Below, one piece after another: positions 25,801-40,800 of a DNA stretch of 64,000 nt. The DNA comes from Epiperipatus broadwayi. Its lineage: Eukaryota; Onychophora; Udeonychophora; Euonychophora; Peripatidae. Position numbers and translations under genes: made by a program. The notes under the pieces are model-generated. The model made no database searches, was not told the DNA's origin, and worked only from the letters and a program-made list of their open reading frames with translations. The stretch lies in contig JAQFVV010000036.1 of assembly GCA_028023455.1 (NCBI GenBank), positions 7,063,576 to 7,127,575 of the forward strand, given 5' to 3'. The stretch's first letter is position 1; every line of letters begins with the position of its first letter.

Positions 25801-28800
25801 TGTTTATACCATTTTTCTTTCTTTGATCCTCTATTGAATCTGAAAATTCATCACTCTGAACTGAAGTAAGATTGTTACTAAGAAAGCTGGGGTGCATCCA
25901 GAGGGTAGTAAAATCATGTGTTTTTTCTTGCTTCAAATTAGGGTTAATAGAGTTTAAAGTGTATATTCAAATCAACTGTAGTTAAATGTTAAGTGAGACC
26001 CCCTGAGAGATAATTTGATGTATGATAATCAAAATATATATAGTTACCTTACAATATGATTGTTAATATTTGGTCATCATTATCAATATCAATTCTAATT
26101 AAATTTAATTAATCAAATTTAAATTTTAATCTTTGTTAAAATGACAATTTGCATATTAGTTTTAAAATAATTTGGTTATATGGCAGATGTGTTTATTGTG
26201 TCAAATTATGTGCATATATAAATCATCAGTAGAGATACCATCACTATAATTATTAGATTGAGCCCCCATTGCACTGTCTTTAGACTGTAATTTATCTTTT
26301 TTTAAATTTTCTTTTAGCATTTGTTTTATAAAATGATTATTCTATTATTCTTGCATAATCTTATTCACAGACCATATGTTTTTAAAAAAATCTGATGTTT
26401 TTCATCTGTTTAATGTGATCGAACCAACCATGTTGTCTATTTGTAATTACATATTGTAAGCTATGCCAAATATATAACTATTAAAAGAATATCTATTTGA
26501 AAAAATGTTATCAGTATTATTATTAAGTTTTATAATTTTACATGTGCTTATATAAAGGGATGCAATCATTTTTAGTCATTACACTCTATTAAATTGTGGG
26601 ATCCATAACTACAATAAACTTATCAAAGTTAGCTTTTCAGACATTCTATATAAAGACCTCTGATTTGATTGCTAAATTACCTATGCATAAATATGGCACT
26701 GCATATGTATGTTTTCAAAATATGCTCACCTTTTCATAAGAGTTAATTTAGTCATGAAGTCTAGCAAAAATTCATGTTCTGATTTTAAAATGAGCATATT
26801 TTGAAAACAAATTAGGCACAGATAAAAATGTAAAAAGTATTTTGTAATGAAAGTATTAATATTTTCTACTGCAGAATTGTAAGATTTTTATAAAAATCCC
26901 TTTAAATTAATTTTTAAGAATAATTTGTTCAAACACACTTTTATTATATATATATATACACACACATAGTATAGTGTTATGCGTGTTCTAATTTCTTATA
27001 CACACATAAATTGCGTATAATAACTTCTCTCATATACCCTTTAATACATTTAAAAGGCAGAGGAAATTTGAGGACACTCTGATGAAGACTGCAGGACAGT
27101 TGAAACTGTTAGGAAAATAAAATTTTATTAAATTTTTTTTTTTGCATTAAAGTGTATATGAGAGAAGTTATTATAAGCAATATATATGAAAAAATGCAAA
27201 GAAAGTAAAGGAGAAGAATAAGAGTGTATACTTCTAATACACATGTATATATAGTTAATTTGGTTTTATACATGTTAAAATGCTCATATATAGAATAGAA
27301 AAACAACCAGATGAACTTAATTAATTTATATCTCTTTTAGTTTAACTTTAGCTAGATCATTAATTATCAAGTACTGCAGTTACATGAAAAAAGCTTAATT
27401 TTTTAAATGACCACCATTACTTGATAACTAATGGTCTACATCTGCATGCTAAAATTATAGTACATAACATTGAACATATACTTAACTAAAGCTAAAGTTT
27501 TTATATTGTATACAAGTAGTTTATTATATAATTATAATTTTAGGTATAAATATGCAAGCGATGATCCTCAACTTAAATTGTCAAAAGTTTATTTTTATTG
27601 GATTTGTCCCAACACCCAATCTTTTGAATGGTTCTCTGACTTGTTAATTTCTCTAGAAAATCAAATGAAAGAAAAAGAGCAGGGCCACTTTATTGAGTTT
27701 AATATTTTTTTGACAAGAGGATGGAACAAGAATCAGGTGAAAATATATTGTATTTTTATTATTGCTAATAGTTTAACTGTTAAATGTCTAGAAAAATTCA
27801 ATCTTTATTTAAACTTTTGAAATATATGAAACTGTTAATAATAACAGATTAGTATAAAACACAATGTTTTAAGAGGTATCATTCTCTCTTTAGATGTTTC
27901 TGGCCTAACCAGTGACATTACTAGCACAAGAATTGTATCTCAACCTTAGGATTCATGAATATAGAATTTAAGATGACATTCTAACTAAACTATTCTTATT
28001 TCAAATTATTGTGAATTATTTTACCTTTGCCAAGATGTAAAAATATTTTTTATATATAAAATTACAAAACAAAAACATTCATAATTCATAACTAATTTTT
28101 GGCCATCCCTATACCATTCCTAAATGATCTACCAAAGAATCTGGTAGATTCCAGACAAAATGTCCATGTAATGTTAATAGTTTCAAAAATGAAATATATC
28201 CATGAACAAACCGAAAATATGTGTATCTATAAAACTAAACTGTCACCATTATTTACTTTTACATTTCAAACATATAGTTGTAAATATTGGAATTTTTAAA
28301 TCCAACAATATTTTTTTTTATATAGGATACTTTCCATATCTACACTTTTGAAATATAAGACTTATTAATGGTTTAGTTTATATAAATATAAAATTGTTAT
28401 ATATCATTTTGTTGTTAGATAAAGATATTTTATTATATCTAGGATTTATTTTTAATTTGCAAAAGCAACATAAAGGATTTATTCCTTGTATTTTAGATGT
28501 TTAAATATAAAATCATGACAAATGAGTAGAAGAAAGTTTCCGTTTAAAAAATGAAAGATTATTGTATACCTATGTAAATAGTAATATAGATATCATCACC
28601 AACCATTATCAATCTACTGCAAGATAGTCTCTCCAAGTTCAAACCATCTCCGATCCTTAGCTTCTCTTATCCACGTCACCCCTGCACACTTTTTTATTTC
28701 ATCCATCCATTTCACATGTGGTCTCTTTTTGGGTCTTTTACAATCTTTTGGAATCCAGTTTAAGATTTCGATTGTCCATCTATTATCAGCTTTTAATAGA

Positions 28801-31800
28801 AGAGCAATACAGAGACTTCATTCTACTCAAAGAAGTATGGAGAAATGCATGTTAGGCATAACAAGAAGAGATCAAAAATACAATATATGGGTAAGAGAAC
28901 AAACAGGTGTTATTGTCCTCATTGAAAAAATTAAAAGACTGGAGTTGGGTTGAACATATTGCTAGAAGAGATGATAATATAGTAATTAAAAAAGCAAGTC
29001 ATATATAACGTGACATTACTTTTAACAAGCTTGTAGTTACAAAAATGCACATAGAGAGTGTACCAATAGCTCAATCAAGCTTTTAATTAATGTCACATTA
29101 TATATGACTTGCTTTTTTAATTATTATAATTTTACCTTTAAGGCTTTGGCTATGCTGAGGCTATTAAAATATGGTAGATCTGAAATTAGTTCAGTCCCAT
29201 ATAGCTATTTAAGTTAGATAGCTGGATTTGAAGATATTTTCATGTCCGAAAATTTCAGAGTTTCTACTTAAATATACATATGAAATAAGTGCTGGTTTTT
29301 TGAGTTGATATTTTAGGTCTAGTGTCCGAATACTCTAGCTCTTCACTGACATGAGCCATAAGCTCGAAACCAAGTTGGTCTGGAGATAGGAGTGTTTTGG
29401 ATAGAGATTTTAAATATTTTCTCATACCACACTTATTAATTAAAAGCTTGATCGAGCTATTGGTACGCTCTCTATATGTATGATAATATAGATATGTGAT
29501 CTTCATTAAACTTACATACTATACCAAAGTTAAAAATGCAATAATTTCTAATTTAATACAAAGTGATTAATAATTATTTATGTATTATGAAGTTAAAGAT
29601 TGTTGCTAGATGTGTAAGTGCATTAGTTTCAGTTTAGATTCAAAGTCTTTATTGATGAAAACCATCAATTTAAGATAAGTGTGTTTAATATGGTGTGACT
29701 ATCTAGTTTCATTAAATACTCAAGCTTTGGCTCAAGAATAGAGTGAACTGAATTTCTTCTGAAAGTATTAACCAATAAAAGTACTTTAAATATACTTATC
29801 AATTTCTTTAAAAAATTCACTAGTAATAAATGGAATTTCAATAGATATTATTTGTATTATCTAAAAATTGATATTGGAAAAACTTAAGTGTAAAAGAGAT
29901 AAATATATCTCTAATAATAATTTAATTTACTAAAATCAAAAGAGAGAAGCCTATTTGTTAAATCTTATCTAACATTAGATATGTTCTGATTTAAATGGCT
30001 TTTCCTTAAAGTTGGAAATTCCTCTGCGTAGTTCATATGCCCTGTAGCCAAATTAAACATTTCCATTCTTTGAAAAATACTGTATCTATTTCCATACATA
30101 ACTTCATTGCTTCCTGCCAATATTCAATTACCAAATCATTCTTTTAGCACTAATTTATTTGTTTCTTTTTCTAGCAGCTGTTCCATTAATTCCAATATTC
30201 TGCCTTGATAATCATTTTTACCATAATGATTTAAATATAAAACCCAAAAAATCTCTAACACTTTTTTCATTTAGCTTTTATGTTTCTCCTGTTTCTTTAT
30301 ATAATTTTTCTTGAATCTCTTTCAATTTGTTACATCCAGAAATAAATGTTGAATGCTCTTTCTCCTATCTTTACATGAATCCCAATGGCAAACTTCATTT
30401 TTGTTTCTCTATCTTAGTAACTAATGCATCTGTCCTATATCAAATAACAATCAGCCCTACTGGAATTATATATTTTTTATATTTATATAATCCTAAACTA
30501 TTTTTTTTTCATTTTCTATAATTCTATTTTATTTCTCTAATATGTTCTCAACATATTTATCCCATTTCTTATACAAATATATAAAAGTATTTATTAATTA
30601 ATTTATCATGCTGAATTTTAATATATGATACTTATACTTAGTCTTGCCATGAAATCACATGTAAACAACTGAACCCACATTAATAAAAAAAGATTTAACA
30701 TTAAATGTCAATTCACTGAAAAGGACTTTCTAGTGTAAACAATATATAATAAACATATAAATATTACAAGAGATACTATTAATTAAACAAATTTGTTTGT
30801 GATATCATCTCAGGTCTAACATGTAAGTACCTAATATATTTATAATTCACCATATTTGATTTCTTTTTATAATCCAATTAAATATTATTTTTGATCATCT
30901 ATTTTCATATATTATAAGCTTCCAAACATTTTTCATTTGCTTATTTCATTTCTTCCAATTTTTTATTTCTATATATGCAAATACCTTAATAATAACTATG
31001 TAAACATATTTGAAATGTTTGTAAATTATATATGTATTCAGTGAAATAACAGTATGGATTGCTGTCTGCAGTTCTCCACACAATGCATATATATATATAT
31101 AATGTAAAATACAATAACCATTATAAAAAATATTATATATATATAAAATTTTAACAGTAAATGCAATATTGTAGTTTAAATTCTTATGTAGTACTTCAGC
31201 TTTAACTGAATTTCAAATTTTTTAAACTTAATGTTACGTATATTTCCATAAGGTGTGTATGGCCATATTTGCAACTTGCCTATTAATAACATCATTCTTA
31301 TATTTATCAATCAAAATTGCCTCTTTAATTTTCCTCTTTTTATGATTTCTTTCTTCCATTAATATTTTTATTTCATTACTATTAAATGTAAACCTATAAT
31401 TACAAGTTTTTTCATGGTCGAAGAATACTGAAGCTGTATTAAATTGACTATTTACATTATTTTTAATTTGATTATATAATAATTGATGCTCCTTCAATCT
31501 TTTTTCCACAGAACATCTCAATTCACCAATATATAATTTCTGACATCCCCATAAAATCTGATAAATTATATTACTTCTTTGCAATTTAGGAATTATACTC
31601 TTAGAATTATTAATCAATCGATTAAGATTTGGAGGAACACATACTCTTAGAATTATTAATCAATCGATTAAGATTTGGAGGAACACAAAATGAAATATTA
31701 TACTTTTCTTTAAATATATTCTTAATTAATTTAGATTGCATGTAATTTATAAATGGCATAGATAACCATTTTTTTATTTTCTAAAGTAACACTACAAACT

Positions 31801-34800
31801 CTCTCATTATTAAATGAATTTACTTTATGCAATATTTGGTTTTTATCATAACCAATCTTTAAAAGTTCATTAGCAAAGAGTTCAATATTTAACATTTTAT
31901 CACTCTTATATTTACATAATTTATCATTGCGATGCAAAAACGATTTCGGACTTGCCATTTAAAATGAATATATTGTCTTTCTCCAATAGGTTTAAAAATT
32001 AATTTATAATTTAAATCAGTAGCATCTCTAAATATTTGTAAATCCAAAAATTTTATTTTTTCATTTTGTTCATTCTCAATAGTCCATTTTAAATTGTTTA
32101 AATTATTCAGATTATATAAAAGAACATCAATAATGTCTTTAGGACCACAAACAAAAACATCATCAATATATCTAGTATAAATTTTTAATATCTTCAAAAT
32201 TATAAGAATTAAATATATCTTCATATTTCGACAATGTAAAATTACAAATTTGTGCTACTACAGGTAATCCCATTGGCCATCCTTTACCCATTTTATAAAA
32301 CCTATCATTATATGTTGCAATAATATTATCACTTACAAATTTTAGTGACTCAATAATAAAATTTATTAAATGTTTATTTACAGACATATTAATTAGTTCA
32401 ATTTCAATTAAATTTATAGATTCAAGACGATCAATTGATCAATATAATTCCGTTACATCCAATGAAGCTAACAGATCATTATCATTTATTTTTATATTTT
32501 TAATTCTATCAACAAATTCATAAGATGCAATTGTATATCTTCCAAAATCCAGTATATCTTATAACAATTTACCAATATATTTAGCTGTTTTATACATAAA
32601 TGATCCACCAAAATCATTCATCAATCTAAGATGATTTCCTACTTTTTGAAGTTTAATATTAGCAAATATTCTTGGGCATATAGATGTAGATGGATATATA
32701 TATCATAGTATGTACAACTATTCATAAAATGACTTTTAGCCTTCTTTAAAATACTATTTATAAATTTCACACGTTGTCCCTCCATTTTATAACTATCAAT
32801 AATATCAAATCCCAATTTACTCGTTTGTGTTTCAATTTTATCATTATATGCATCTTTTTTAATAAAACACATTCGTAAAACCTTGTTTTTTTTTTTCAAA
32901 CATATATTTTGCTCAGTTCTACGAAATAGCATAACTCCATGACCGATCATATCTATTAGTTTATATTTAGAAATCTCCTTAATATTACTACAATCTTGTA
33001 AATTCATATTATCATCAAAAACGTTCTGCACTGACGCCATCAATTCCATATTATTTTCCATACACTTCCTACATACTTTGAACCATATTGTATTACATAT
33101 TTTTGTGTAAAACTAATTTTTTCATCTGTTAAATTCACATAATTATCGTCTTGCATTGTTAGCCGAGAGGTATCGCAGCTGCCATGCAAGCAAGTAGTTG
33201 GTTGCAGACGGTTGTGGGTTCGCTTCCCGGCCGATGCTATGATATATAAATTCACATAATTATCATCCAAATAGTTATTTTTTTTATTTTTAATTTATAT
33301 TAAATTTCTCTTTTGTGAATTTTTGTAGACAAACGGATTTAATTAATTTCAAATCTGTAAGAAGATTAAGTTGTTTATACTTTTTTTTTTTTTAGTTAAA
33401 ACTAATATTAAGTAAAACAAATGAGATAAAAAATTCTAAGAATTTTTTTTGTTTGTCTTATCTGTTTGAATCTGGTCACATAATGGAGTGGATACAAATT
33501 GGGCTACATTTATTTTTCCCCTCTTATCTACTTTTGCTGATTAGGAACGGATGACCAAACTGTGAACCAGATCATATCAGCTGCTGCAGCCCTATTTAGA
33601 TTGAAGATGTTTCTGCCTGCCTAAGAAAAGCTTTGTTATAATAACTGGCCAGAGTGAATGAAGGAAGACTGTATTTTCATATTTATTTCTATCTCATCAT
33701 ACTTTTCCTATCTTCTACACTGTCTTTAAAAAAACAAACATAAATCTGCAGAAAAAGTGTCATTATCGTTCTTGCTAGTTGCCACTATACATGTCCTCAC
33801 TGCTATTCCTTATCTTTCTTTTTCAATATACTATTCTTTTAAAAATTAAATAAATAATAAAGATAACAATAAATATTCCTATTTCATCTGATTTTACATT
33901 TAATTTTCTTTGTTTCCATGTTCTTTAATCAGTATTTGTAAAAAATGTATTTGCAAATCATTTAATCATTAGTGTATTCTCATATTTTCCAAAAATTTTC
34001 CTCAATTTATCCCTAACCACCTTGTCATAAATTGTTTCAATATCTTAAAATGCAATAAATAATGATTTATTTTCCCTGTAAAACTTTACAATCAGCTGAC
34101 TAACAATAAATTTATTCTATATTCTTTTTGAATAAAATTCATCTGCATCTCCCCATAAAATGTTATACTTTTCCATCCAATTCCTAATTCTATTCATTGA
34201 TTTATATGTAAATATTTTATAAACTTTGAGAATGATTAATCAAGAGTTATTTAACAAACTAAAACTTTCTTTTTTTAAAAAAAAAATAACACTCAACATT
34301 TTATCTTTCTATTTATCTGGAATCTCATTATAAACTCTTTTTGCATGTTTTCTTTTTAAATTTACTTACTATATATCTTTTTAAGAATTAATCTATCTAA
34401 TACATCACATTAATTTATCAGTTCTCCATCGCCAATGTACTTCATTGAATATTTTTATGAATTTTTTCTTCCATTCTCACATTCTCTGCTATATATATAT
34501 ACTTTCAAAGTTACTCATATTTCTTCTTTCTTAAATTTGCTGCATTTCATTTTTAATTCATTTTTTTGCTTATATAACAATCTAATCTAGCCTTCAGATT
34601 ATATTAATTTCTTGTATATATTTCTAACATGCACTTCTCCCTTTATTCACACTTTCTTTTTTATTAATCCTATTCATTTTAATATATTTTATATATTCAT
34701 TTTAATTAGACACTCATTTATAACACTTTTACCAGTTTTCCCTTGATTTAAGTTTTAACATCATTCTTTCCAAAATATTTCTAATTTTGTTCAATCTAAA

Positions 34801-37800
34801 GCCATCAAAAATTAACAATAATCAGAATATTATTATTACTATAAATATGTTTTTAAAAACGTTAAATTTTAATTTATTAATGTTACCTTTTGAAGATCTT
34901 CAAATGTTTTTGAAATTTATGGTTCACAACAATGGAGTAAGCACACCGTGCTTTTCTTGACATTATCACAGTTTCTCCATTTAAAGAAACAGTGATATAC
35001 TATAGGTTGACTAAAGGGAAGTAAACTCTGTGAATTTGGATTTTGTCAGAATTAAATGCACTTTTATTTAATTAATTTTTGTTTCAAAAATATTTCTATT
35101 TAAATTTTAAGGATCATTTTTCAATTTTTAAATATCACACACTTGAATTCTACTGATTATCGGTTTTAATGATGACTTTGACATCCATCTCGTGACTTTT
35201 ATTTTTGGAAAAAATAGTGAAAGTGAATAATAATGTTCTTCAGAGAAGATACCTTAAAGATGGACTTAAAAAAAGTAATCTAGATGTTAGAATGCAAGCA
35301 TGTGTATATATATATGAAAAAAATTACAGTACATCTCACTAGCTGATCATTCAAATATGAATGGTCAAATCACTCTCCCAAATGTTATATTTTTTCAGCA
35401 ACACCCTCTATAAATAATTATAAAGTTTGAAACATGCTGCTTGAAGTTCAGACTTTATATTTATTCCACAAAGGGAATTGCTGGAAAAAAGTGTTTGGTC
35501 AGGTGATTTAAACATTTATATACATAAACTCTCTTTAAAATTTATGATGTAGCTTTAAAATTGAAATGCTTAAATAAACTGTAATAATGGAATGACAAGC
35601 AATAGCAGATTGGTGCAAAAAATGATCAAGTGTTGAAAAATTAAGGATGTATCAAATGATTAAACAATATTTTTCATCATTGCATTGTGAATTTGTTTTT
35701 AAAAATTTGTCTAATAAGTGAATGATAACCTCTAGCAAACATGCATTTATATGTAGATAATCAAAATTACCCTAAATCCAAAATAAATATGCATGTATAT
35801 ATATATTGTAATTTGAATCTTGCTTGTAAAATAAAGTGATTACAAACATCTAATTTATATTTAATTGTAGGCTAATAATCTTGTTATATTTGACTCCGAC
35901 GTCACAGATCCTATCACTGGTCTTCAACATAAAACACAATTTGGGCGACCAAAATGGGATGATGTGTTTGATAAAATTGCAGAATCACATTTAGGGTAAA
36001 TAATTTGTTAATAAAAATATATTATGCGAACAAATATATTTTGACACATTCACCTTCTTATTGCTGTATTGTCACATGACTAGGTAGAGTGTGTCTCATT
36101 ACAGAAGTATTACTGTTCAAATCATCTATTTAACATTATATATATTGTTAAAAGGTTACCATGACAACAGTGTGAGATTGTTATTGATATTGGGATAGTC
36201 TGAGTGTTGACTGGTTTTAATGATATATATATATAATATTGATAATATAAAATCATTCAGTAATGACTTCATTTCAAAGTAATTAATAATTGCATACTTG
36301 ATAATTAAAGAATAAATAACAAAACATAAATAATTCTGAGCTTTAAAATCAAACCGAAAATTACTCTACTGACAATGATTATACAAAGTCATTTCAAATT
36401 GAATAAAATACTAATTAAAGTAAAAATTCTATAAATTAATAAATATGTGAATAATTATAATGTAAAAGCATGTAATATCTAGAAGTACTATTTCAGATCC
36501 TAAAGGATTATCCAGTATTATTGTATTTTTAAATTTTAAGTTGTGCATATATTACATTTAAAAATTTTATGGTTTTGGATAGAATAAAAATAAATAAATT
36601 TATATTTAAAAATAAATAAATATAAATTTATAAAATTAAAGAACTTATAATTTTGTAAATAGAAAAATTCTGGCTTCTTTTTTTTTAAAAAAGAGAGAAT
36701 CGGAAAAAATATTCTGAAAAGTTCAGTATAATTAATTACAAATTTATGCTTGTTTAAAAAATATAATTATACATAATTAAGATTTTATATATAAGGCATT
36801 ATCTATAATCTGTTTATAAATAGATTCTAAAAAAAAAAAAACAGCCTGTAATTAGTATTAAAGAAAGCAACTTTTGTAAGCAAGGGTTTGTCAGATAAAC
36901 ATTTTTATCAGGTATTAGACAGACAGTACTAATTGGTCCGCCAGGCCAGCCATCTGGTGGTGGTGTTTCTCTACTAAAAACACAGAAATATGCCATTTAC
37001 ACTGCTCAATATTTCTTTGCTTTTGCAGAGAAACTTTTGCCCTATAGAACAGTACTGTTCATATTTTAATAAAAATCGGACAAATTGGGGGAAAATATTT
37101 TAATAGAAGTCAGAGAAAATGTAAAAATAATTTAATTAAAAAGTCGGGCCCTAATCAATATAATTGTGTGTTTTTAGCAGAGAAACAACGCTACCAAGCA
37201 GCTGGCCTGGCATACCGATTAATACCAAAAAGACTAAAGAGTTAAGGCTGATACAATTCATTCATATACCTTATTCAGTATTCACCTATTCATAGCTGGA
37301 CTTTAAACATAGTGCATCCAAACTCAGTTAGAGAAAAGAAACTGTATGTCAAGTTACCACAGCTTAGCATTAAGTACTTGTATAAAAGTCTTATAGCTAG
37401 AAAGTTGTTTTTAGTACTAATTTTATTCTAATCGTGAAGCTGCTAAAGTCAAAGAAATATAGAAACAGTTCAAAACAGGGTAAGGCAGAAAATATTACAT
37501 TAAAACATTGTCTTTGATCAAATAAGTTATTAGAAGATACTCTTAATTGAGAACTGCTTATTGGTTATTTTCAAACTGGAAAATTATTCCTCTGTCTGTG
37601 ACTTATCAATACCCAACAATTTTATTTATAATACATTTATATTAACTTGAACATTTTCTATATATACATCTATTTTTTCATATTTTTCTTTTATCTTTTT
37701 ATTAACTACGTTATTAATAACACAACATTTTTATTCTTTTCATAACCTATTTTCTTAAATATTTTTTTCATTTGAATTTATATGTTATATATCTAAAAAT

Positions 37801-40800
37801 ATTAGAAATTTCAAATTTATTTTCTGTCAGTCCTATACAGAATTTTTACCGAGATCATTACAATTAATCTAAAAAAAAACTTTGACTTGGCCAAATTTAA
37901 AAAATCATTTTAATATTCAAGTTTTAATGGATTTTAAAAATAATCACAAATATGAGTTCACTTGTCTTGGATTTGTAGATTGTAAAAGCCTTCGACTCAT
38001 ATATTTTTATGATGATTGAAGCTTCATAACATCAAGTTAGAGACTCAGGTTATTGCCATGTTCAAAATGCAAAAAAAAAAAAATTACATACATTAACATT
38101 AATAAAAATGTATGATAGATTAATTTTATAAATTTTACAGTGCTTTGAAAAATATTTTGTATATAAAAGTGAAAAATCAGAAGAATAAGAATAAATGAAG
38201 GTTATTTAAATCATCTACATTTCACAAATGATGTGATTGTTTTTGTAAAAAATTATCATCATCAGCAACCATTATCTATCCACCGCAGGACAAATGTCTC
38301 TTCAAGTTTAATCCATCTTCTCCGATCTTTAGCTTCTCTTCTCCACATCACCTCTGCATACTTTCTTATTTCATCCATCAATCTCACATGTGGTCACTTT
38401 CTGGGTCTTTTACAATCTCTTGGAATCCAGTTTAAGATTTCAATTGTCCATCTATTATCATCTCTTCTAGCAATATGTCCAGCCCAGCTCCACTTGTCTT
38501 TTAATTTTTTCAATGAGGTCAGTAACACCTGTTTATTCTCTTCCCCCTATATTGCTTTTTCGATCTCTTCTTGTTATTCCTAACATACATCTCTATACTT
38601 CTTTGAGAGGTCTAAAGTCTCTGTATTGCTCTTCTATTAAGTGACCAAGTCTCAGATCCCTAAGCAAGAACTGGTAAAACACATTTATTAAAAACCTTAA
38701 AACAATAATACAAGAATTATCAAATGAAAGGAAGAAAGAGTAAAGATAATTGCTAAAAAATATTGAAATACAAAAGTTAATAACATATAACTTAGGATTA
38801 TTAATATAGATGGAAATATAATGGGTAAAATTAATCATAAAACAACTTGCATGAAATGCTTTTGATAAAATAATTTAATGTCAACAGAAAATATGTTTAT
38901 GTGTTTGATGTGTTACCCATTTCTTATATATTGATCTGAAACTTATATGCTTAACAGAGGAGCAATACAAATACTTCAGACTACATAACAAAATATGAAA
39001 AGAAATATATTGGGAATATTATGAAGAAAGTGAAGACAACATTAAAACAGGCAAAACTCTCCATACAGTAGTGCCACTTAGTGCAAGCCAGAGTAATCAA
39101 TGCGTGCCCAAAGGTTTGCGCATAAAATTCCTATCTAGTACCTACTCATCCAATATCTCCAGACTAGTTTCTAGCTTGTGGCTTTTGTCAGTGAGAAACT
39201 TTGGATCTGAGAGCACTGCATCTAGATCTTAGGATCATGTAATGTTTAGTGAAGACCACATATGGGTAAAAAAACGTATGTCATGGATATCATTGAAAAA
39301 AACTAAGAGATTAATCTGGAGATTTTAGAAAAAATGACAATAGGTTGACAGTTAAAGTCTTAAACTGAAACCTATAAAACCTAGAAAAGAATCATGTGTG
39401 AGGTATATGGTTAAGATTTGTTATGGAGAAGAAAAACTCTGGATTATAAAAACCAAATTAAAAGTTGAAGAAACCTTCATCCAATAGTAGATGTACATGT
39501 AAAAAGGATATTTTATTATTATTAACACTTATTTATTGAATTTAAAGACTTTTCCTTAATATTTCTCCTAATTTATTGTTTTGTTTTTCTTCTCAAAATT
39601 ATTTATATTCTTAAAATTTTATTTCAGCTAAAACTAAATTATGGTATCAATCAGTATTACTTTCAAATTTACACAAAAACTAAGTATAAACACCAACTAA
39701 ATGACTTCTATTAAAAAAAAATTAATTTGATACAGTTGTAAATAAGATGTCTTTCAAAAAAATCACTTAACACAATACTTTTCAAAACCAAACTATTCTA
39801 TTCCAATTCTGCCATCTGTTGTAAGCTTGAGTAACTAATAGATGACAGTGTTTATTAAATTTCTAATACACTGCTATTTTACTTATAGCACCAATTTAGT
39901 TTCTGGTCTATGACTTCATGAATAAGGAGTTTGATCTGGACTTTTCCGATCTAATGCTATATTATTATGCAGTCACCCTTTCACTCTTTTTTTTCATTAT
40001 TAACTTATCAGTTTCATATTTAAAAACATTTTAATGTCTGAATCCAAGACAACTTGCTTGCATAGTTATATACAGCAGATACTAATTCAGTATCTATTTT
40101 GATAACCTGTTTTATACTATATGCAATTCAGGACACCAAATTTCTCTATAAAAAAATTATGCAAGTAACTTGTTTCTAATGGAAAACATTAAGATGTATT
40201 AAAATTTGAACCTGGTTATGGATGCATACTGCATTAATTTAAATGATCTAAGCGCTTATATCTAATCTGAAGCTTCACACTAATGAAGATTGTAAGCCAG
40301 AAACTAATCTGAGGATATAGATAGAATATCCCTGAATATGAATTTAATAAGAAGTACCATTTGGTCTAGTATCTTGATTTTTTTTCAAGCTTTCACAAGA
40401 TAATAAAACTGAAGCTCAAAAAATGGTTTATTCAAAAAAATGTCATTTGTAACTAGGAAAATGAAATCAAAAATTATTTGAATTGTTAAGAAAGTGTATT
40501 ATATGATTGAAAAGGCCTTTGCTAGATAGTTGATTGTAATTGTTAATATTTACATTAAAATGATAATTGTATGAGCTGTTTTAGAAATTGACTTTATTTC
40601 TGCATTATAATAAATAATGTTATATAAAGAGCTCGCAAATAAGCTCTTAACAAGCTTTGCAGAATATCCCTAACCCCAGACCGGTTTCTGCTATTGCCTT
40701 CCTCAGTGAGGTGCTAGGATATTCAAGCAGAGTAAACAATTATTTATTGTGTCGCTCACTAAAATGTTTTCTTCTTAAAAATAATTTTAAGACTCTTACA

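Larger units (their letters stand above)
31180..33420 (-). mobile_element. Penelope-like retroelement, nearly full-length but broken
   Basis: On the - strand, blocks run in order from an N-terminal region ([17 protein letters not shown] near 33330, continuing through 33270-32639), to reverse transcriptase (32640-31890), a linker, and the GIY-YIG endonuclease (31617-31234). RT and GIY-YIG together define canonical Penelope elements. Coding is interrupted by frameshifts, a 46-bp tandem duplication (31596-31687) and a tRNA-derived SINE at 33148-33247. Downstream of the stop, the region matching the 16.4-kb hammerhead has an internal deletion: it keeps GCTGA but loses stem II and GAAA. Confidence 0.85.

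Noticed and set aside
33148-33247. Functional tRNA gene
   Set aside because: Flanking 17-bp direct repeats, poor acceptor pairing and a second dispersed copy show it is a SINE.
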